From Dolichospermum sp. UHCC 0259 (GTDB lineage Bacteria; Cyanobacteriota; Cyanobacteriia; Cyanobacteriales; Nostocaceae), in contig NZ_VIKX01000020.1 in the NCBI RefSeq assembly GCF_009711935.1, forward strand, positions 1-54,040: a stretch of 54,040 bases of DNA. The letters run 5' to 3'. Below the pieces are notes generated by a model. That model saw only the letters and a list, made by a program, of their open reading frames with translations. It did not search any database and had not been told where the DNA came from. Shown piece after piece: positions 27,749 to 36,900 of the stretch (position 1 is its first letter; each line of letters begins with the position of its first letter). Made by a program: the position numbers and the translations under genes.

Positions 27749-28153
27749 ATGCTTATGAAAAGCTATTGGTCGCGTCTGCTTTCTCTAGTTTTAGTTTTAG
27801 TTATCGGTTTAGTTGGCTGTGGTGGTAGTCCCGATAGTTTAACTGGAGATTATCGTCAAGATACCTTAACTGTAGTCAATACGTTGAGACAAACCTTAGA
27901 ATTACCTCAAGATTCTCCAAATAAAGCCGCACTTCAAGCAGAAGCCCGTCAAAAAATCAACGATTTTTCGGCTCGCTATCAACGGAATACTTCTGTTTTG
28001 GCTCTTAACTCTTTTACCACCATGCGAACAGCCTTAAATTCCCTTGCAGGACACTACAGTTCTTATCCTAATCGTCCCGTTCCTGAAAAGCTGAAACAAC
28101 GTCTAGATGCTGAATTCAAGAAAGTAGAAGCATCCTTAAGACGTGGTGCTTAA
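27749..28153 (+). CDS. psb27: Photosystem II lipoprotein Psb27
   Basis: The 134-residue protein has a signal peptide with lipobox LVGC (Cys24) and the Psb27 core: LTGDYRQDTLTVVNTLRQTLELP, KAALQAEARQKINDFSARYQRN, a FTTMRTALNSLAGHY helix and RPVPEKLKQRLDAEFKKVE. Psb27 is a lumenal assembly factor that binds CP43 in photosystem II intermediates lacking the manganese cluster. Two in-frame ATGs (27749 and 27755) are both acceptable. A GC hairpin at 28176-28192 fits a terminator. Confidence 0.95.
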   Translation: MLMKSYWSRLLSLVLVLVIGLVGCGGSPDSLTGDYRQDTLTVVNTLRQTLELPQDSPNKAALQAEARQKINDFSARYQRNTSVLALNSFTTMRTALNSLAGHYSSYPNRPVPEKLKQRLDAEFKKVEASLRRGA

Positions 28154-28175
28154 TTTATGTCTCAAGAATAGTAGA

Positions 28176-28192
28176 GGCGGGGTTTCCCCGCC
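28176..28192. terminator. GC-rich hairpin after psb27
   Basis: GGCGGGG-TTT-CCCCGCC is a 7-bp perfect stem 23 bp after the psb27 stop codon, followed by a second partial copy (CCCAGGTTTCCCCGCCC). No long T-run follows, so termination efficiency is uncertain; it may be a repeat. Confidence 0.5.
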
Positions 28193-28220
28193 CAGGTTTC
28201 CCCGCCCAATTTTCCCCCCT

Positions 28221-28796
28221 ATGACTCAACTAAAAAATCGGCTTACTGTGGAAGAATTTCTCGCACTTCCCGAAAGTGATACTACTTATGAGTTTGTTGA
28301 CGGTGAAGCTGTACCCAAATATAAAAATGAGCAAATGTCTCCTAAATTCTTTCATGGCTCAACCACAGGAGCATTATTTATACTATTATCTACATGGGCG
28401 CAAGATCAAGGTCGTGTTGTTGTGGAATGGGCTATCAAATTAACCAAGAATCAAGAAAGTTGGATACCCGTTCCTGATTTAACTTATGTGTCCTATCACC
28501 GTCTTCCTGCTGACTGGCTTGAAGATGAGGCTTGTCCTGTTATCCCAGAATTAGTTATTGAAATTATTTCTCCTGGTCAGACTTTCGGAGACATGATTGA
28601 TAAAGCCACTTATTATCTAAAAGCGGGGATTTTATTAGTTTGGATAGTAGATACAATCTCTCAAACTATTACTGTCTTTACAGCATCTTCTCTACCTGTG
28701 ACTTTTCGAGGAAATCAAATTATTAGTCATGAAATATTACCAGATTTAGAAATTACTCCTCATACTATTTTTCAACGGGCTGGTTTAATTCGTTAG
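28221..28796 (+). CDS. Uma2-family putative endonuclease
   Basis: The 191-residue protein begins MTQLKNRLTVEEFLALPESD and has VPDLTYVSY, PELVIEIISPGQTFGDMIDKATYYLKAGILLVWIVD: the Uma2/DUF820 PD-(D/E)XK signature (D in VPD, E-x-I in VIEI, with a later K). The family is hugely expanded in cyanobacteria with no proven target. The frame extends upstream through the GC hairpin but the family start is the ATG at 28221. It is a stand-alone gene here. Confidence 0.87.
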   Translation: MTQLKNRLTVEEFLALPESDTTYEFVDGEAVPKYKNEQMSPKFFHGSTTGALFILLSTWAQDQGRVVVEWAIKLTKNQESWIPVPDLTYVSYHRLPADWLEDEACPVIPELVIEIISPGQTFGDMIDKATYYLKAGILLVWIVDTISQTITVFTASSLPVTFRGNQIISHEILPDLEITPHTIFQRAGLIR

Positions 28797-28899
28797 TTGA
28801 AAAATATAGCAGGAGTTAGGAGTAAAACTGTCTTGCTATCCTTGCTATCTGGCTTTGAATTTACATCCTGTACCGTATGGCTAACGCCAAATAACTAAA

Positions 28900-29361
28900 T
28901 TATTTTTTACTGCTTTTACCCGCTTTGTATTTTTTTCGCGCTTGTTCTAATCGTATTTTAATTTGTTCTAATTTATCACGAATTTTTAAAAAATCTTTAT
29001 CAGTGTATTGGCTATAATACTCTCTAGCACTACATTCTAAAATATCGTTTTTATTTACTAAATATCTAGCTAGTAAACTTTCATTAAAAAGAAAATTATA
29101 ATTTGCTTGTAAATCCTTACAATTAATATAATCACTAATAGTTTTCACATATTCTCTTCTAAGAGAATGCTGTGATATTTTTGAATCTTCATCTACTTTT
29201 AGTATATCTATCTGATTTACTTCAAGAGCATAATCATTTATTAGATGCAAAGCTGCATAAAAATACATAATAATAGCCCATTCTGGAAAATCCTTTTGGG
29301 CTATCTTTGCGCTTTCTTCGTTAGCTTGAGCTTGCAGGAGATAAATACTTGGTTCTGTCAT
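28900..29361 (-). CDS. HEPN-like protein, second gene of a two-gene module
   Basis: The 153-residue all-helical protein has EWAIIMYFYAALHLINDYALE and a later ISQHSLRREYVKTISDY segment, the H-x2-R pattern seen in HEPN-like families. It ends in a Lys-rich tail. Its ATG overlaps the upstream gene stop by 4 bp (ATGA), implying translational coupling. HEPN proteins are often RNase toxins; here the catalytic motif is not clear, so toxicity is only inference. I do not recognise the exact family. Confidence 0.55.
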   Translation of the reverse strand: MTEPSIYLLQAQANEESAKIAQKDFPEWAIIMYFYAALHLINDYALEVNQIDILKVDEDSKISQHSLRREYVKTISDYINCKDLQANYNFLFNESLLARYLVNKNDILECSAREYYSQYTDKDFLKIRDKLEQIKIRLEQARKKYKAGKSSKK

Positions 29362-29750
29362 TGTTGAAAATAATTATTTGATTTTTTATCCTCCCTAAAC
29401 TTTCTCACTACTTGAACCTCAAGATGCCAATTTCTACTCTTAGTAAGAGCATCCATTTTCCATTCTGTTTCAACTGCAAAATCAGTAGCTTGTGTTAGAA
29501 GGTCTATTCTTTCACTCGGATTCACGGTAGCTAGTATTTCAAATATTATCTTACGTGAATCACCATTTTTGTTGCGTATTCCCCTAGCCGCTTGAACATT
29601 GGGTAAAGCTTCTAGTTTTTCAATTAATTTTCTAACTTCTGCTAATTCTGGGCGTATTTTTTCAACAATAAACCCAAAGAAATTTTTCAAAGCATTGGGT
29701 ACGGTGAAGGGAGTATTGCTTTTTAATTTTTCTAGGTGTAAACGAACCAT
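29358..29750 (-). CDS. Hypothetical protein coupled to HEPN-like gene
   Basis: The 130-residue protein starts MVRLHLEKLKSNTPFTVPNALKNFFGF and has a middle segment VQAARGIRNKNGDSRKIIFEILATVNPSERIDLLTQATDFAVETEW that could be an alpha-beta sensor or nucleotide-binding-like fold. I recognise no family. It is the first gene of a two-gene unit with a 4-bp stop/start overlap with the HEPN-like gene. The tight coupling makes a toxin-antitoxin or MNT/HEPN-like pair a reasonable inference, but no MNT motif (GSxxR-x-D) is present. Confidence 0.55.
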   Translation of the reverse strand: MVRLHLEKLKSNTPFTVPNALKNFFGFIVEKIRPELAEVRKLIEKLEALPNVQAARGIRNKNGDSRKIIFEILATVNPSERIDLLTQATDFAVETEWKMDALTKSRNWHLEVQVVRKFREDKKSNNYFQQ

Positions 29751-29771
29751 TTTCGCCTCCTGAGATTTGAG

Positions 29772-29819
29772 AAGCCATAAAGCTCCATAGATAAGTTAAT
29801 TTTATCTACTTAGTGGCTT
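29772..29819. promoter_or_regulatory. Inverted repeat upstream of the HEPN-like operon
   Basis: AAGCCA (29772-29777) pairs with TGGCTT (29814-29819) and AGATAA (29789-29794) with TTATCT (29802-29807), giving nested inverted arms 22 bp upstream of the first start codon. It fits an autoregulatory operator or a leader hairpin; which one cannot be decided by reading alone. Confidence 0.35.
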
Positions 29820-29914
29820 TTGAGTGGGATTAAGTCGGTTTAGTGTTTAACCAGTTAATCAACTATATCACCCATTAAAACAAAAGTTATTAATCTTTTC
29901 AACACGGTTTAAGC

Positions 29915-30577
29915 TCATTTACCCCCAGGATCTAAAATTTCAGTCTTCTTGGTAAATAAAGCCCGATATACTGGTTCACCTTTGTTCTGAGTGGCTATTT
30001 CCCTTTCTGTGGGTACAGGGAGAGGATTTTGGGCTAACCATGTCGTTGTTCCTAGCTTTTCAAATGCAGGATGTTCATGAAAGCGATCGCACATTTCTAC
30101 TGCTACAAATTCTATATCAGATTGCAAAAAAACAACACCACCCACTGCTAAATATTTCGCTAATTCTGTGACTAATTCCGGTTGAACTACCCGACGTTTC
30201 GCATGGCGATTTTTAAACCAAGGATCAGGAAATTGAATTGTAACTTTTTGTAAGCTTCCTAACGGTAAAGTTGATAATAACGAAATCAGGGAATTATTCA
30301 CATTTGCAAATAAATAATGCAAATTGGTTAAACCCATTTCATCGCGGATTCTATTAGCTTCGACTACTAGCGGTTCTCGAATTTCTAAACCTAAAAAATT
30401 CCAATTTGGTTCTACTTGTGCCATTTTCAGGACAAATCTACCTCGCGCACAACCAATATCTAAATGTAGAGGTAGGTTTTGTTGGATATAAATCTTTTCC
30501 CATTCTGGAGAAGCGGTTGGGGTTTGGAACTTACTTGCAAGGGGGTTTACGTGCTGACGAACTCGAACAGGTGACAA
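29915..30577 (-). CDS. trmB: tRNA (guanine-N7-)-methyltransferase TrmB
   Basis: The 220-residue protein carries the TrmB motifs [41 protein letters not shown] and a C-terminal [11 protein letters not shown]-x-VYRALF. TrmB methylates G46 in the tRNA variable loop. The start is TTG at 30577, supported by AAGGAG nine bases upstream and by the conserved N-terminus [14 protein letters not shown]. The gene is divergent from a phosphoesterase. Confidence 0.93.
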   Translation of the reverse strand: MSPVRVRQHVNPLASKFQTPTASPEWEKIYIQQNLPLHLDIGCARGRFVLKMAQVEPNWNFLGLEIREPLVVEANRIRDEMGLTNLHYLFANVNNSLISLLSTLPLGSLQKVTIQFPDPWFKNRHAKRRVVQPELVTELAKYLAVGGVVFLQSDIEFVAVEMCDRFHEHPAFEKLGTTTWLAQNPLPVPTEREIATQNKGEPVYRALFTKKTEILDPGGK

Positions 30578-30726
30578 AATTTACGCTCCTTGAAAAACAA
30601 CAATTCTAAACAAATGTATATAAATATTATTAAGTCTAAATATTCCTACACAGGTGTACACAGTGAGAGTTATACTTTAAGAATAAGAATTTTTGCAGCT
30701 TTATTTTTAACATTTTCTTAAAATCA

Positions 30727-31830
30727 ATGAAACTCAATTTTCGTTTTGCTATAGTCAGCGACTTACACATTGCGCTTCCTGAAACAATTTGGGATCATCC
30801 CAGTCGCTTTCATTTGGTGGAAGTGAGTATTCCGGCTTTTGATAGTGTATTAGAACATTTAACACAATTAGATTTAGATTTTATCTTGATCCCTGGAGAT
30901 TTAACCCAACATGGTGAAGCAGCAAATCACAGTTGGTTAGCAAACAGATTATCTCAGTTACCTTTTCCATCTTATGTGATTCCTGGTAATCATGATGTCC
31001 CTGTTTTAATGTCCAATGAACAATCAATCGCATTTGCAGATTTTCCCAGCTATTACCAAAAGTTTGGTTATGAAAATCCCGGACAACATTATTACAATCG
31101 GCAGATATTCCCAGGGGTGAGGTTAATTGGTCTTAATTCTAACTCATTTGATGATCAAGGTCAGCAAAGAGGACGGTTAGATAGTCAGCAATTCCAATGG
31201 TTAGAACAGCAGTTAGCAGCTATTAAGGATGAATTAGTTTTAGTCATGATCCACCACAATGTGGTTGAACATTTACCGAATCAATCACGTCATCCGATGG
31301 CAAATCGTTATATGCTGGAAAATGCTTCGGAACTTCGGCAATTATTACAACGCTATGGAGTTAAGTTAGTATTTACAGGACATTTGCACGTTCAAGACGT
31401 GGCTTATGCAGAAGGGATATATGATATTACGACTGGTTCTTTAGTTAGCTATCCTCATCCTTATCGGGTATTAGAATTTAACCGCGATGAATTGGGTAAT
31501 GAATCCTTACAAGTTGTTTCTCATCGTGTGGAATCAGTTCCAGATTTTCCCAACTTACAAACATTATCACGGCAATGGATGGGCGATCGCTCTTATCCCT
31601 TTGTTGTCAAGTTATTAACCTTGCCTCCATTGAGTTTACCACTAACACAAGCAGAAACACTAGCTCCCAGTTTACGGGACTTTTGGGCGACTATTGCCGA
31701 TGGTGATGCCATGTTAGAATATCCCCACTTTCCCATTAATGTTCGTCGTTACATCGAAGAATATAGCGCGGTTAATGATGGAAATACGGCTTTAATTGAT
31801 AATCACAGTACGTTATTGATTGGGAAGTAG
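30727..31830 (+). CDS. Calcineurin-like metallophosphoesterase
   Basis: The 367-residue protein has the phosphoesterase motifs VSDLH (D12, H14), PGDLTQHGE, PGNHDVP, VMIHHNV and FTGHLHVQD, which bind two metals. The N-terminal two thirds form the catalytic domain; residues about 260-367 are a less conserved extension. Substrate is unknown; this class includes cAMP- and nucleotide-hydrolysing enzymes. It is divergent from trmB and followed by a GAACTCC tandem array and a convergent FIST gene. Confidence 0.88.
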   Translation: MKLNFRFAIVSDLHIALPETIWDHPSRFHLVEVSIPAFDSVLEHLTQLDLDFILIPGDLTQHGEAANHSWLANRLSQLPFPSYVIPGNHDVPVLMSNEQSIAFADFPSYYQKFGYENPGQHYYNRQIFPGVRLIGLNSNSFDDQGQQRGRLDSQQFQWLEQQLAAIKDELVLVMIHHNVVEHLPNQSRHPMANRYMLENASELRQLLQRYGVKLVFTGHLHVQDVAYAEGIYDITTGSLVSYPHPYRVLEFNRDELGNESLQVVSHRVESVPDFPNLQTLSRQWMGDRSYPFVVKLLTLPPLSLPLTQAETLAPSLRDFWATIADGDAMLEYPHFPINVRRYIEEYSAVNDGNTALIDNHSTLLIGK

Positions 31831-31861
31831 GTAATTGGTAATATTCACTTTTTTCTTCTTC

Positions 31862-31910
31862 CTGACTCCGAACTCCGAACTCCGAACTCCGAACTCCGAA
31901 CTCCTGACTC
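31862..31910. repeat. Heptamer tandem repeat array (GAACTCC)n
   Basis: Tandem GAACTCC units flanked by CTGACTC variants fill the short gap between the convergent phosphoesterase and FIST genes and end directly at the FIST stop codon (31911-31913). Confidence 0.9.
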
Positions 31911-33125
31911 CTATTCCCCAAGAGAACGACAAATAGCAAATACAGAAGTATAACCATGTAGGAAAGTTCTGCCGCTGACGGGACCAATTTCACCACCGCA
32001 GAAAAAGCCACCCATTGGGATGTCGTGGACGTAACGGCTAAATAGTTGAGAATCGAAATTAGGTTGGCCATAAAGTCCTGTTCCTCGTCCCAAACAGGTA
32101 AACATTAAAGCGCCGACGGGAGAAGGTTGTCCGGCATTTTCACTTTGATATTCTTGGAGTAAAATTTCTAAATCTTGGGCTGATGCTTCTGCATCTCTCA
32201 GATGAAATTGTAACCTTTGTCCGGCACGAATGCGATCGCCAATTGCGATCGCCCCACCATTAGGATCTACTCCCAAAATATTACGAATTAAAAAATCCCC
32301 CGAATGTAAATTTAGCCGAAATTCATCCATTGCTAAACCCACAAACAAAGAATGTTGTGCTAATGTTCGTTCTTCCTCACTCAAACTACTAATTAAATTT
32401 CGCAACACCATCAAAGGAACTTTTTCATCCAACTCTAAAATAATATTCCGTTCCGCTTTTGTCACTTGCAACGGTTCACCAATAGGACGACACCCTTGGG
32501 CAACAATAGTATCTAAGACGATATTGCCACTTAAAGCTATACCTACCGTCCCTTCCCGATATAACTTATCATTACAAAACAAGCCCACGCGACCATTCAT
32601 AAAGCCGCTGCTGGCCTGTCCTCCTACCACCACCGAACCCGGATAAGCAAAATCTAACCCCTGCAACAAATCATTCGTTCCTGAAGCAAAGGGACTAGAC
32701 AAGAGAATAAATTGGGGAACTACTGAAGGTGATACACCTACTAAATCAATCCAAGCAGTAGGGGAACTATCAGAATCTGGCAATTCTTCCGCCACAACAT
32801 GAAATGGTCGGATTTCGACACCGGGAAGATGGGCTAAAGTTAGACTCAATGCGGGTTCTGCTTCTATTTCTTCCGTTTCTCCAGTCTCTTTCCTGCCAAT
32901 GACACCCCCAGCGCTACAACCAATCAACACAGGTACAGAAAGCTTCTCAGCCAACAAAGGCAAAAGTCGGGAATACTCACTCATGAACGCAGAAGAAATG
33001 AATACCAGTCCTAAATCCGCTGATGCTGTTAAAGATGTCATTGCTTGTTCTACGACATCGTTAATAGCCGCTTCTAAGGAAGGACGGGTTGATAGGGCAT
33101 TTGTCCACTGCATTTGATCTGCCAT
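31911..33125 (-). CDS. FIST N-terminal/C-terminal domain sensory protein
   Basis: The 404-residue protein has the FIST N domain (SSAFMSEYSRLLPLLAEKLSVPVLIGCSAGGVIG, then SGFMNGRVGLFCNDKLYREG) and FIST C domain (GALMFTCLGRGTGLYGQPNFDS and IPMGGFFCGGEIGPVSG). FIST proteins are predicted ligand-binding sensors, often adjacent to or fused with histidine kinases; here no kinase is adjacent. The FIST C GRG and GGEIG motifs are intact, so it should be functional. Ligand is unknown. Confidence 0.88.
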   Translation of the reverse strand: MADQMQWTNALSTRPSLEAAINDVVEQAMTSLTASADLGLVFISSAFMSEYSRLLPLLAEKLSVPVLIGCSAGGVIGRKETGETEEIEAEPALSLTLAHLPGVEIRPFHVVAEELPDSDSSPTAWIDLVGVSPSVVPQFILLSSPFASGTNDLLQGLDFAYPGSVVVGGQASSGFMNGRVGLFCNDKLYREGTVGIALSGNIVLDTIVAQGCRPIGEPLQVTKAERNIILELDEKVPLMVLRNLISSLSEEERTLAQHSLFVGLAMDEFRLNLHSGDFLIRNILGVDPNGGAIAIGDRIRAGQRLQFHLRDAEASAQDLEILLQEYQSENAGQPSPVGALMFTCLGRGTGLYGQPNFDSQLFSRYVHDIPMGGFFCGGEIGPVSGRTFLHGYTSVFAICRSLGE

Positions 33126-33198
33126 GAGTTTTCGGCTTGTTTCTGTTTTGAGGTTAGTTGATTATTTTAACTAACTTTGTCGCTTGCTGAGTAGATTC

Positions 33199-33231
33199 AG
33201 ATCCCCGACTTCTCTAAGAAGTCGGGGATCT
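33199..33231. repeat. Palindromic repeat (AGATCCCCGACTTC family), copy
   Basis: The 33-bp palindrome has 14-bp arms identical to those at 742-774 with loop TCTAA. It lies between the FIST gene and a Uma2 gene and forms one of a pair flanking the latter (other copy 33878-33910). Confidence 0.85.
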
Positions 33232-33266
33232 CGTTGTTCAATATCAAAAATTGAGGATATAAACAC

Positions 33267-33821
33267 CTATTCAAACACAGGAGGCCATAATTCAGAAATA
33301 GCAATTTCCCAACCAGGAAATAATTCATCTACAGTTAATTTATCATCTTCTTTTAATAATGTAATTTTACCATGAGGACGATAAACAGTAACAGTTAATT
33401 CATCAGGATTGATTAAAATTCCTACCTTTGCACCTAATTCTAAAAACAATTTTAGTTTATCTTCTAGTTTAGAAACTCTATAAGTTTTTGATTTAATTTC
33501 TACTACTAAATCAGGAACTAAATTACCAAAATCTCTCACTGTCCGTTTTAATCTTTGGGCGGACACAAAAGACACATCAGGAGCGCGTAAATCAGTGTTT
33601 GGCATAATAAACCCACCACTGGAGTCAAATATTCGCCCTAATTTACGAGGTTTGATCCAATTACCTAATAATCTAATCAATTCAGCGCCAATTTCACTAG
33701 ATTCTATATCCGATGGACCCATAATTAAAATATTTCCTTCCTGTAGTTCTATTTGATAGTCGTTATCATCATCTTTTAATATTTGTTCTATTTTTTCTAA
33801 GTTGTTAATTGTGAGAGTCAT
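33267..33821 (-). CDS. Uma2-family putative endonuclease
   Basis: The 184-residue protein has GNILIMGPSDIESSEIGAE, LRAPDVSFVSAQRL and PDLVVEIKSKTYRVSKLEDKLKLFLELGAKVGILINP, a Uma2/DUF820 family member with D and E-x-K active-site-like residues. It lies downstream of the large methylase gene on the same strand, separated by 96 bp containing the 33878-33910 palindrome. It is flanked by two copies of that palindrome, so it may be an inserted gene rather than part of the operon. Confidence 0.87.
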   Translation of the reverse strand: MTLTINNLEKIEQILKDDDNDYQIELQEGNILIMGPSDIESSEIGAELIRLLGNWIKPRKLGRIFDSSGGFIMPNTDLRAPDVSFVSAQRLKRTVRDFGNLVPDLVVEIKSKTYRVSKLEDKLKLFLELGAKVGILINPDELTVTVYRPHGKITLLKEDDKLTVDELFPGWEIAISELWPPVFE

Positions 33822-33877
33822 ATAATTTTCATCTCCAGTGATATTTGTGATGATTTGATATTATAGCATATTTATTC

Positions 33878-33910
33878 AGATCCCACATTTCTTTAAGAAG
33901 TTGGGGATCT
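33878..33910. repeat. Palindromic repeat, diverged copy
   Basis: AGATCCCACATTTCTTTAAG paired with AAGTTGGGGATCT is a diverged copy of the same family, placed just after the methylase stop codon. It may serve as a terminator between the methylase and the Uma2 gene. Confidence 0.75.
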
Positions 33911-33917
33911 AAATACT

Positions 33918-36900
33918 TTATATTTTTATGTCTGCATATTCTTTTTCTGTTAATGTATTTTCAGGATCTATTATTTTTACTTCTTCATAGGTTAATTCAT
34001 AAAGTTTATAAACCATGTTGTCTATTTGTTGTTCTAATGCTGTTGTATCTTTACCTTGAGATTTGTAGAATATTAAATTATCTACTACATTAATAATATT
34101 ATCTTTTATATTATGATTTATTGTTGGTAAAGGTATGTTTCCTATAATTTCTTTATTAATATTCAAATAGCCACCTGACATTTTTAAAGAATGATAATTA
34201 AATTTCACATAAAAAGATACTGACTTTGAATTTAAGAACGCACAATAAATTTTTAAATTATCAAGATCATCAATAATAATTGTTGTTGACTTTCCAGCTA
34301 AATATTCTCCATTTATATCTAAAAATGCTTCAATTTCACAAGACATTCCCGCTATTATAAGCTTTTGACTTTTCGCTTGCAATAAACGAGTAGTATTTAT
34401 TTCACTTATTTCTGAATCTAAAATTGTTGGAAATTCATAATTTCCTTTAATATACTGAGTTTTTTTCTTACCCCAAAGTGAAGTCCATTTGTCAATTGTT
34501 CCTGTATTAATTAATTTTTTACTACATTTATCTTTCTGTATTATATCTCTTAGTTTTTCTTTAATTAAATACGCTTCATTAACAGTAGCTGCACCTAAAA
34601 TTTGGAATGATTTTCTTTCATTAATGATGGGATTTTGTGATAATTTCAACAAAATTGATACAACTTCATTTTCAAAAAAATATTTATCCCAAAGCAAATC
34701 TCTATAAAATATTTGCTCATTGATTAAGTTTATTGATTTTATCCATTCATTTGTCCCCATTATCGTCATTTTAACATTGGATTTTATTTTTGTTGATTTA
34801 ATTAACATAGTGACAGGATATACATTTGCATCTTTAAAAATATTTAATCTTGAATAATCTCTTATTTCTAAAATATTTTTTGTTGTTAATAACCTCCTTA
34901 ATTCTAAAGTATAATTAGCGCTTAATACTTTGTTAGGTATAATAAAAGAAAAAACGCCATTATTAGAATTTAATAATAATCCCAATTCTATAAATACTAC
35001 AAATAAATCCCAATTACCTTGTGCTGTCTTATACTTATTTTTTATAGAATCGCGCAAATTCGGATTCTGGTTAATCATATTCTCTGAATCAACATAAGGA
35101 GGATTACCAATAACAATATCAAAACCCACATTTTCCCCACCTGGCGGATTCATAACTTCAGGAAAATCTAACTTCCAATCAAAAAAATTAAGAGACTTAT
35201 CAGGATTATTTTTTAACTGTTTAAGTTCCTTAATATTTTGCTTCCAACCAACAGTTTGTAAATAAATTTCCGTGTTCTTGGTTAAAGTTTTACCCGTACC
35301 AGTGGGTTTATTTTCCATACCTTTAGTTTTAATCATCAATTGTAATTGACTTATCAGCAAATCAATTTTCAAATCACGGATATCAGCAGCTAATTTTTTC
35401 TTATCGCTATCTGGACTAAAAAACTGCATTTGTTTATCACTAATTTTCCTTAAAATTTCTTGAGGTTGGTAAACATCAACCAAAATACTTCCTTGTGTAA
35501 CATCTTTTATTTCCCAATCAATATTAATAATATCATCACCAAACTTACTCACCAGACTATTACCCACTACAATTTTATAATCAAGATTAGGTAACGCTTG
35601 GGGTTCAGGTTCATCTACTATTAAACTCAACCAAAAACGTAATCTAGCAATATCCACCGCACCGCGTTCAATATCCACCCCATAAATACTATTTTGGATA
35701 ATATTTAACTTGACATCCGAAGCATTAAAATTAGTCGTATTCCCAAATTCAAAAGTATGTAAAGTTTGTTTTGCGGTAAATATTTCGTGTAATAAACCCA
35801 TAGGAAAAGCACCCGAACCAATAGCAGGATCACAAATCTTGACATTATCCAATGCAATATTCAAATGTCTGAACCATGATTTATAGGATTCCTTTGATTT
35901 GCTTGATTTTTCAAGAATATTTATATTGATTTCTTTCTTTTTGATGAATTGTGTAATCAACTCCTTTTGAGTTTCTTCTATCAAGGTAATCCCTAAATCA
36001 GAAAAATCATAGTTTAGACAATAGGTATTCAGATATTCAATTAAACTTTCCTGACACATATAATGGACAATTTCTTTCGGGGTGTAATATGCACCCTTAT
36101 CTTTATTATCTTCTAGTAAATTCTCAAAAATATGACCCAACATTTCCGGGTCAACAGCTATAGTATGATCATTAGGATCATCTTCATAAATAGTAAAATT
36201 ATACTGATCAAAAAAGTTAAAAAGATTTGCAAATAAATGATCAGGAAAAATTAAATTCCGATGATTTTTATGATCCTCTTCAAATAAACCCCCATTTAAA
36301 TAGGGTATTCTACAAGGTTGATTTTTAACAAGTTCAATTAAATCATTAGCGCGTTTTGTGTTTAAAGTATCAAAAAACAGCACAGATAAAAATTCTGGAT
36401 AAAAATTGTCTTTATGGGTAAATTTGTTAAATTGCTCAGTTAAAAACTTATGATTTCCTGTTCCCCAATCTTCATTTTCTGGTACACCCAACCAGCCTTT
36501 TTTCTGGATAAAATATAAAAATACAATCCTTCCTAATAACTTTTTATTAAAATCACGAATAGCTTTTTCATCACCATTAAAAATAGTTTGATAAATCCCA
36601 GGTTGGGAAACCATATATTTACAGAAAATATCATAATGCTTTTTATATTCCTCAAAAAATGTTTTAGAAAGTTTCTCAACAGAAAACGCTTCTTTGACAT
36701 CATCTAAACTAACTTTATTACCCTTATTAATAATGCGTTCAAACCGTTCTATAGCAGTTTTAACACTTTCACCCTCACCTAATATATAAGTATAGCGTTT
36801 AGGTTCGGTTTTAATTTCTATAAATTCCCCATCTGCATCATAACCTGTTAATTCAGAAACATAAGTAAACCGCCAATTTGTATCTTGAGGATGATGATAA

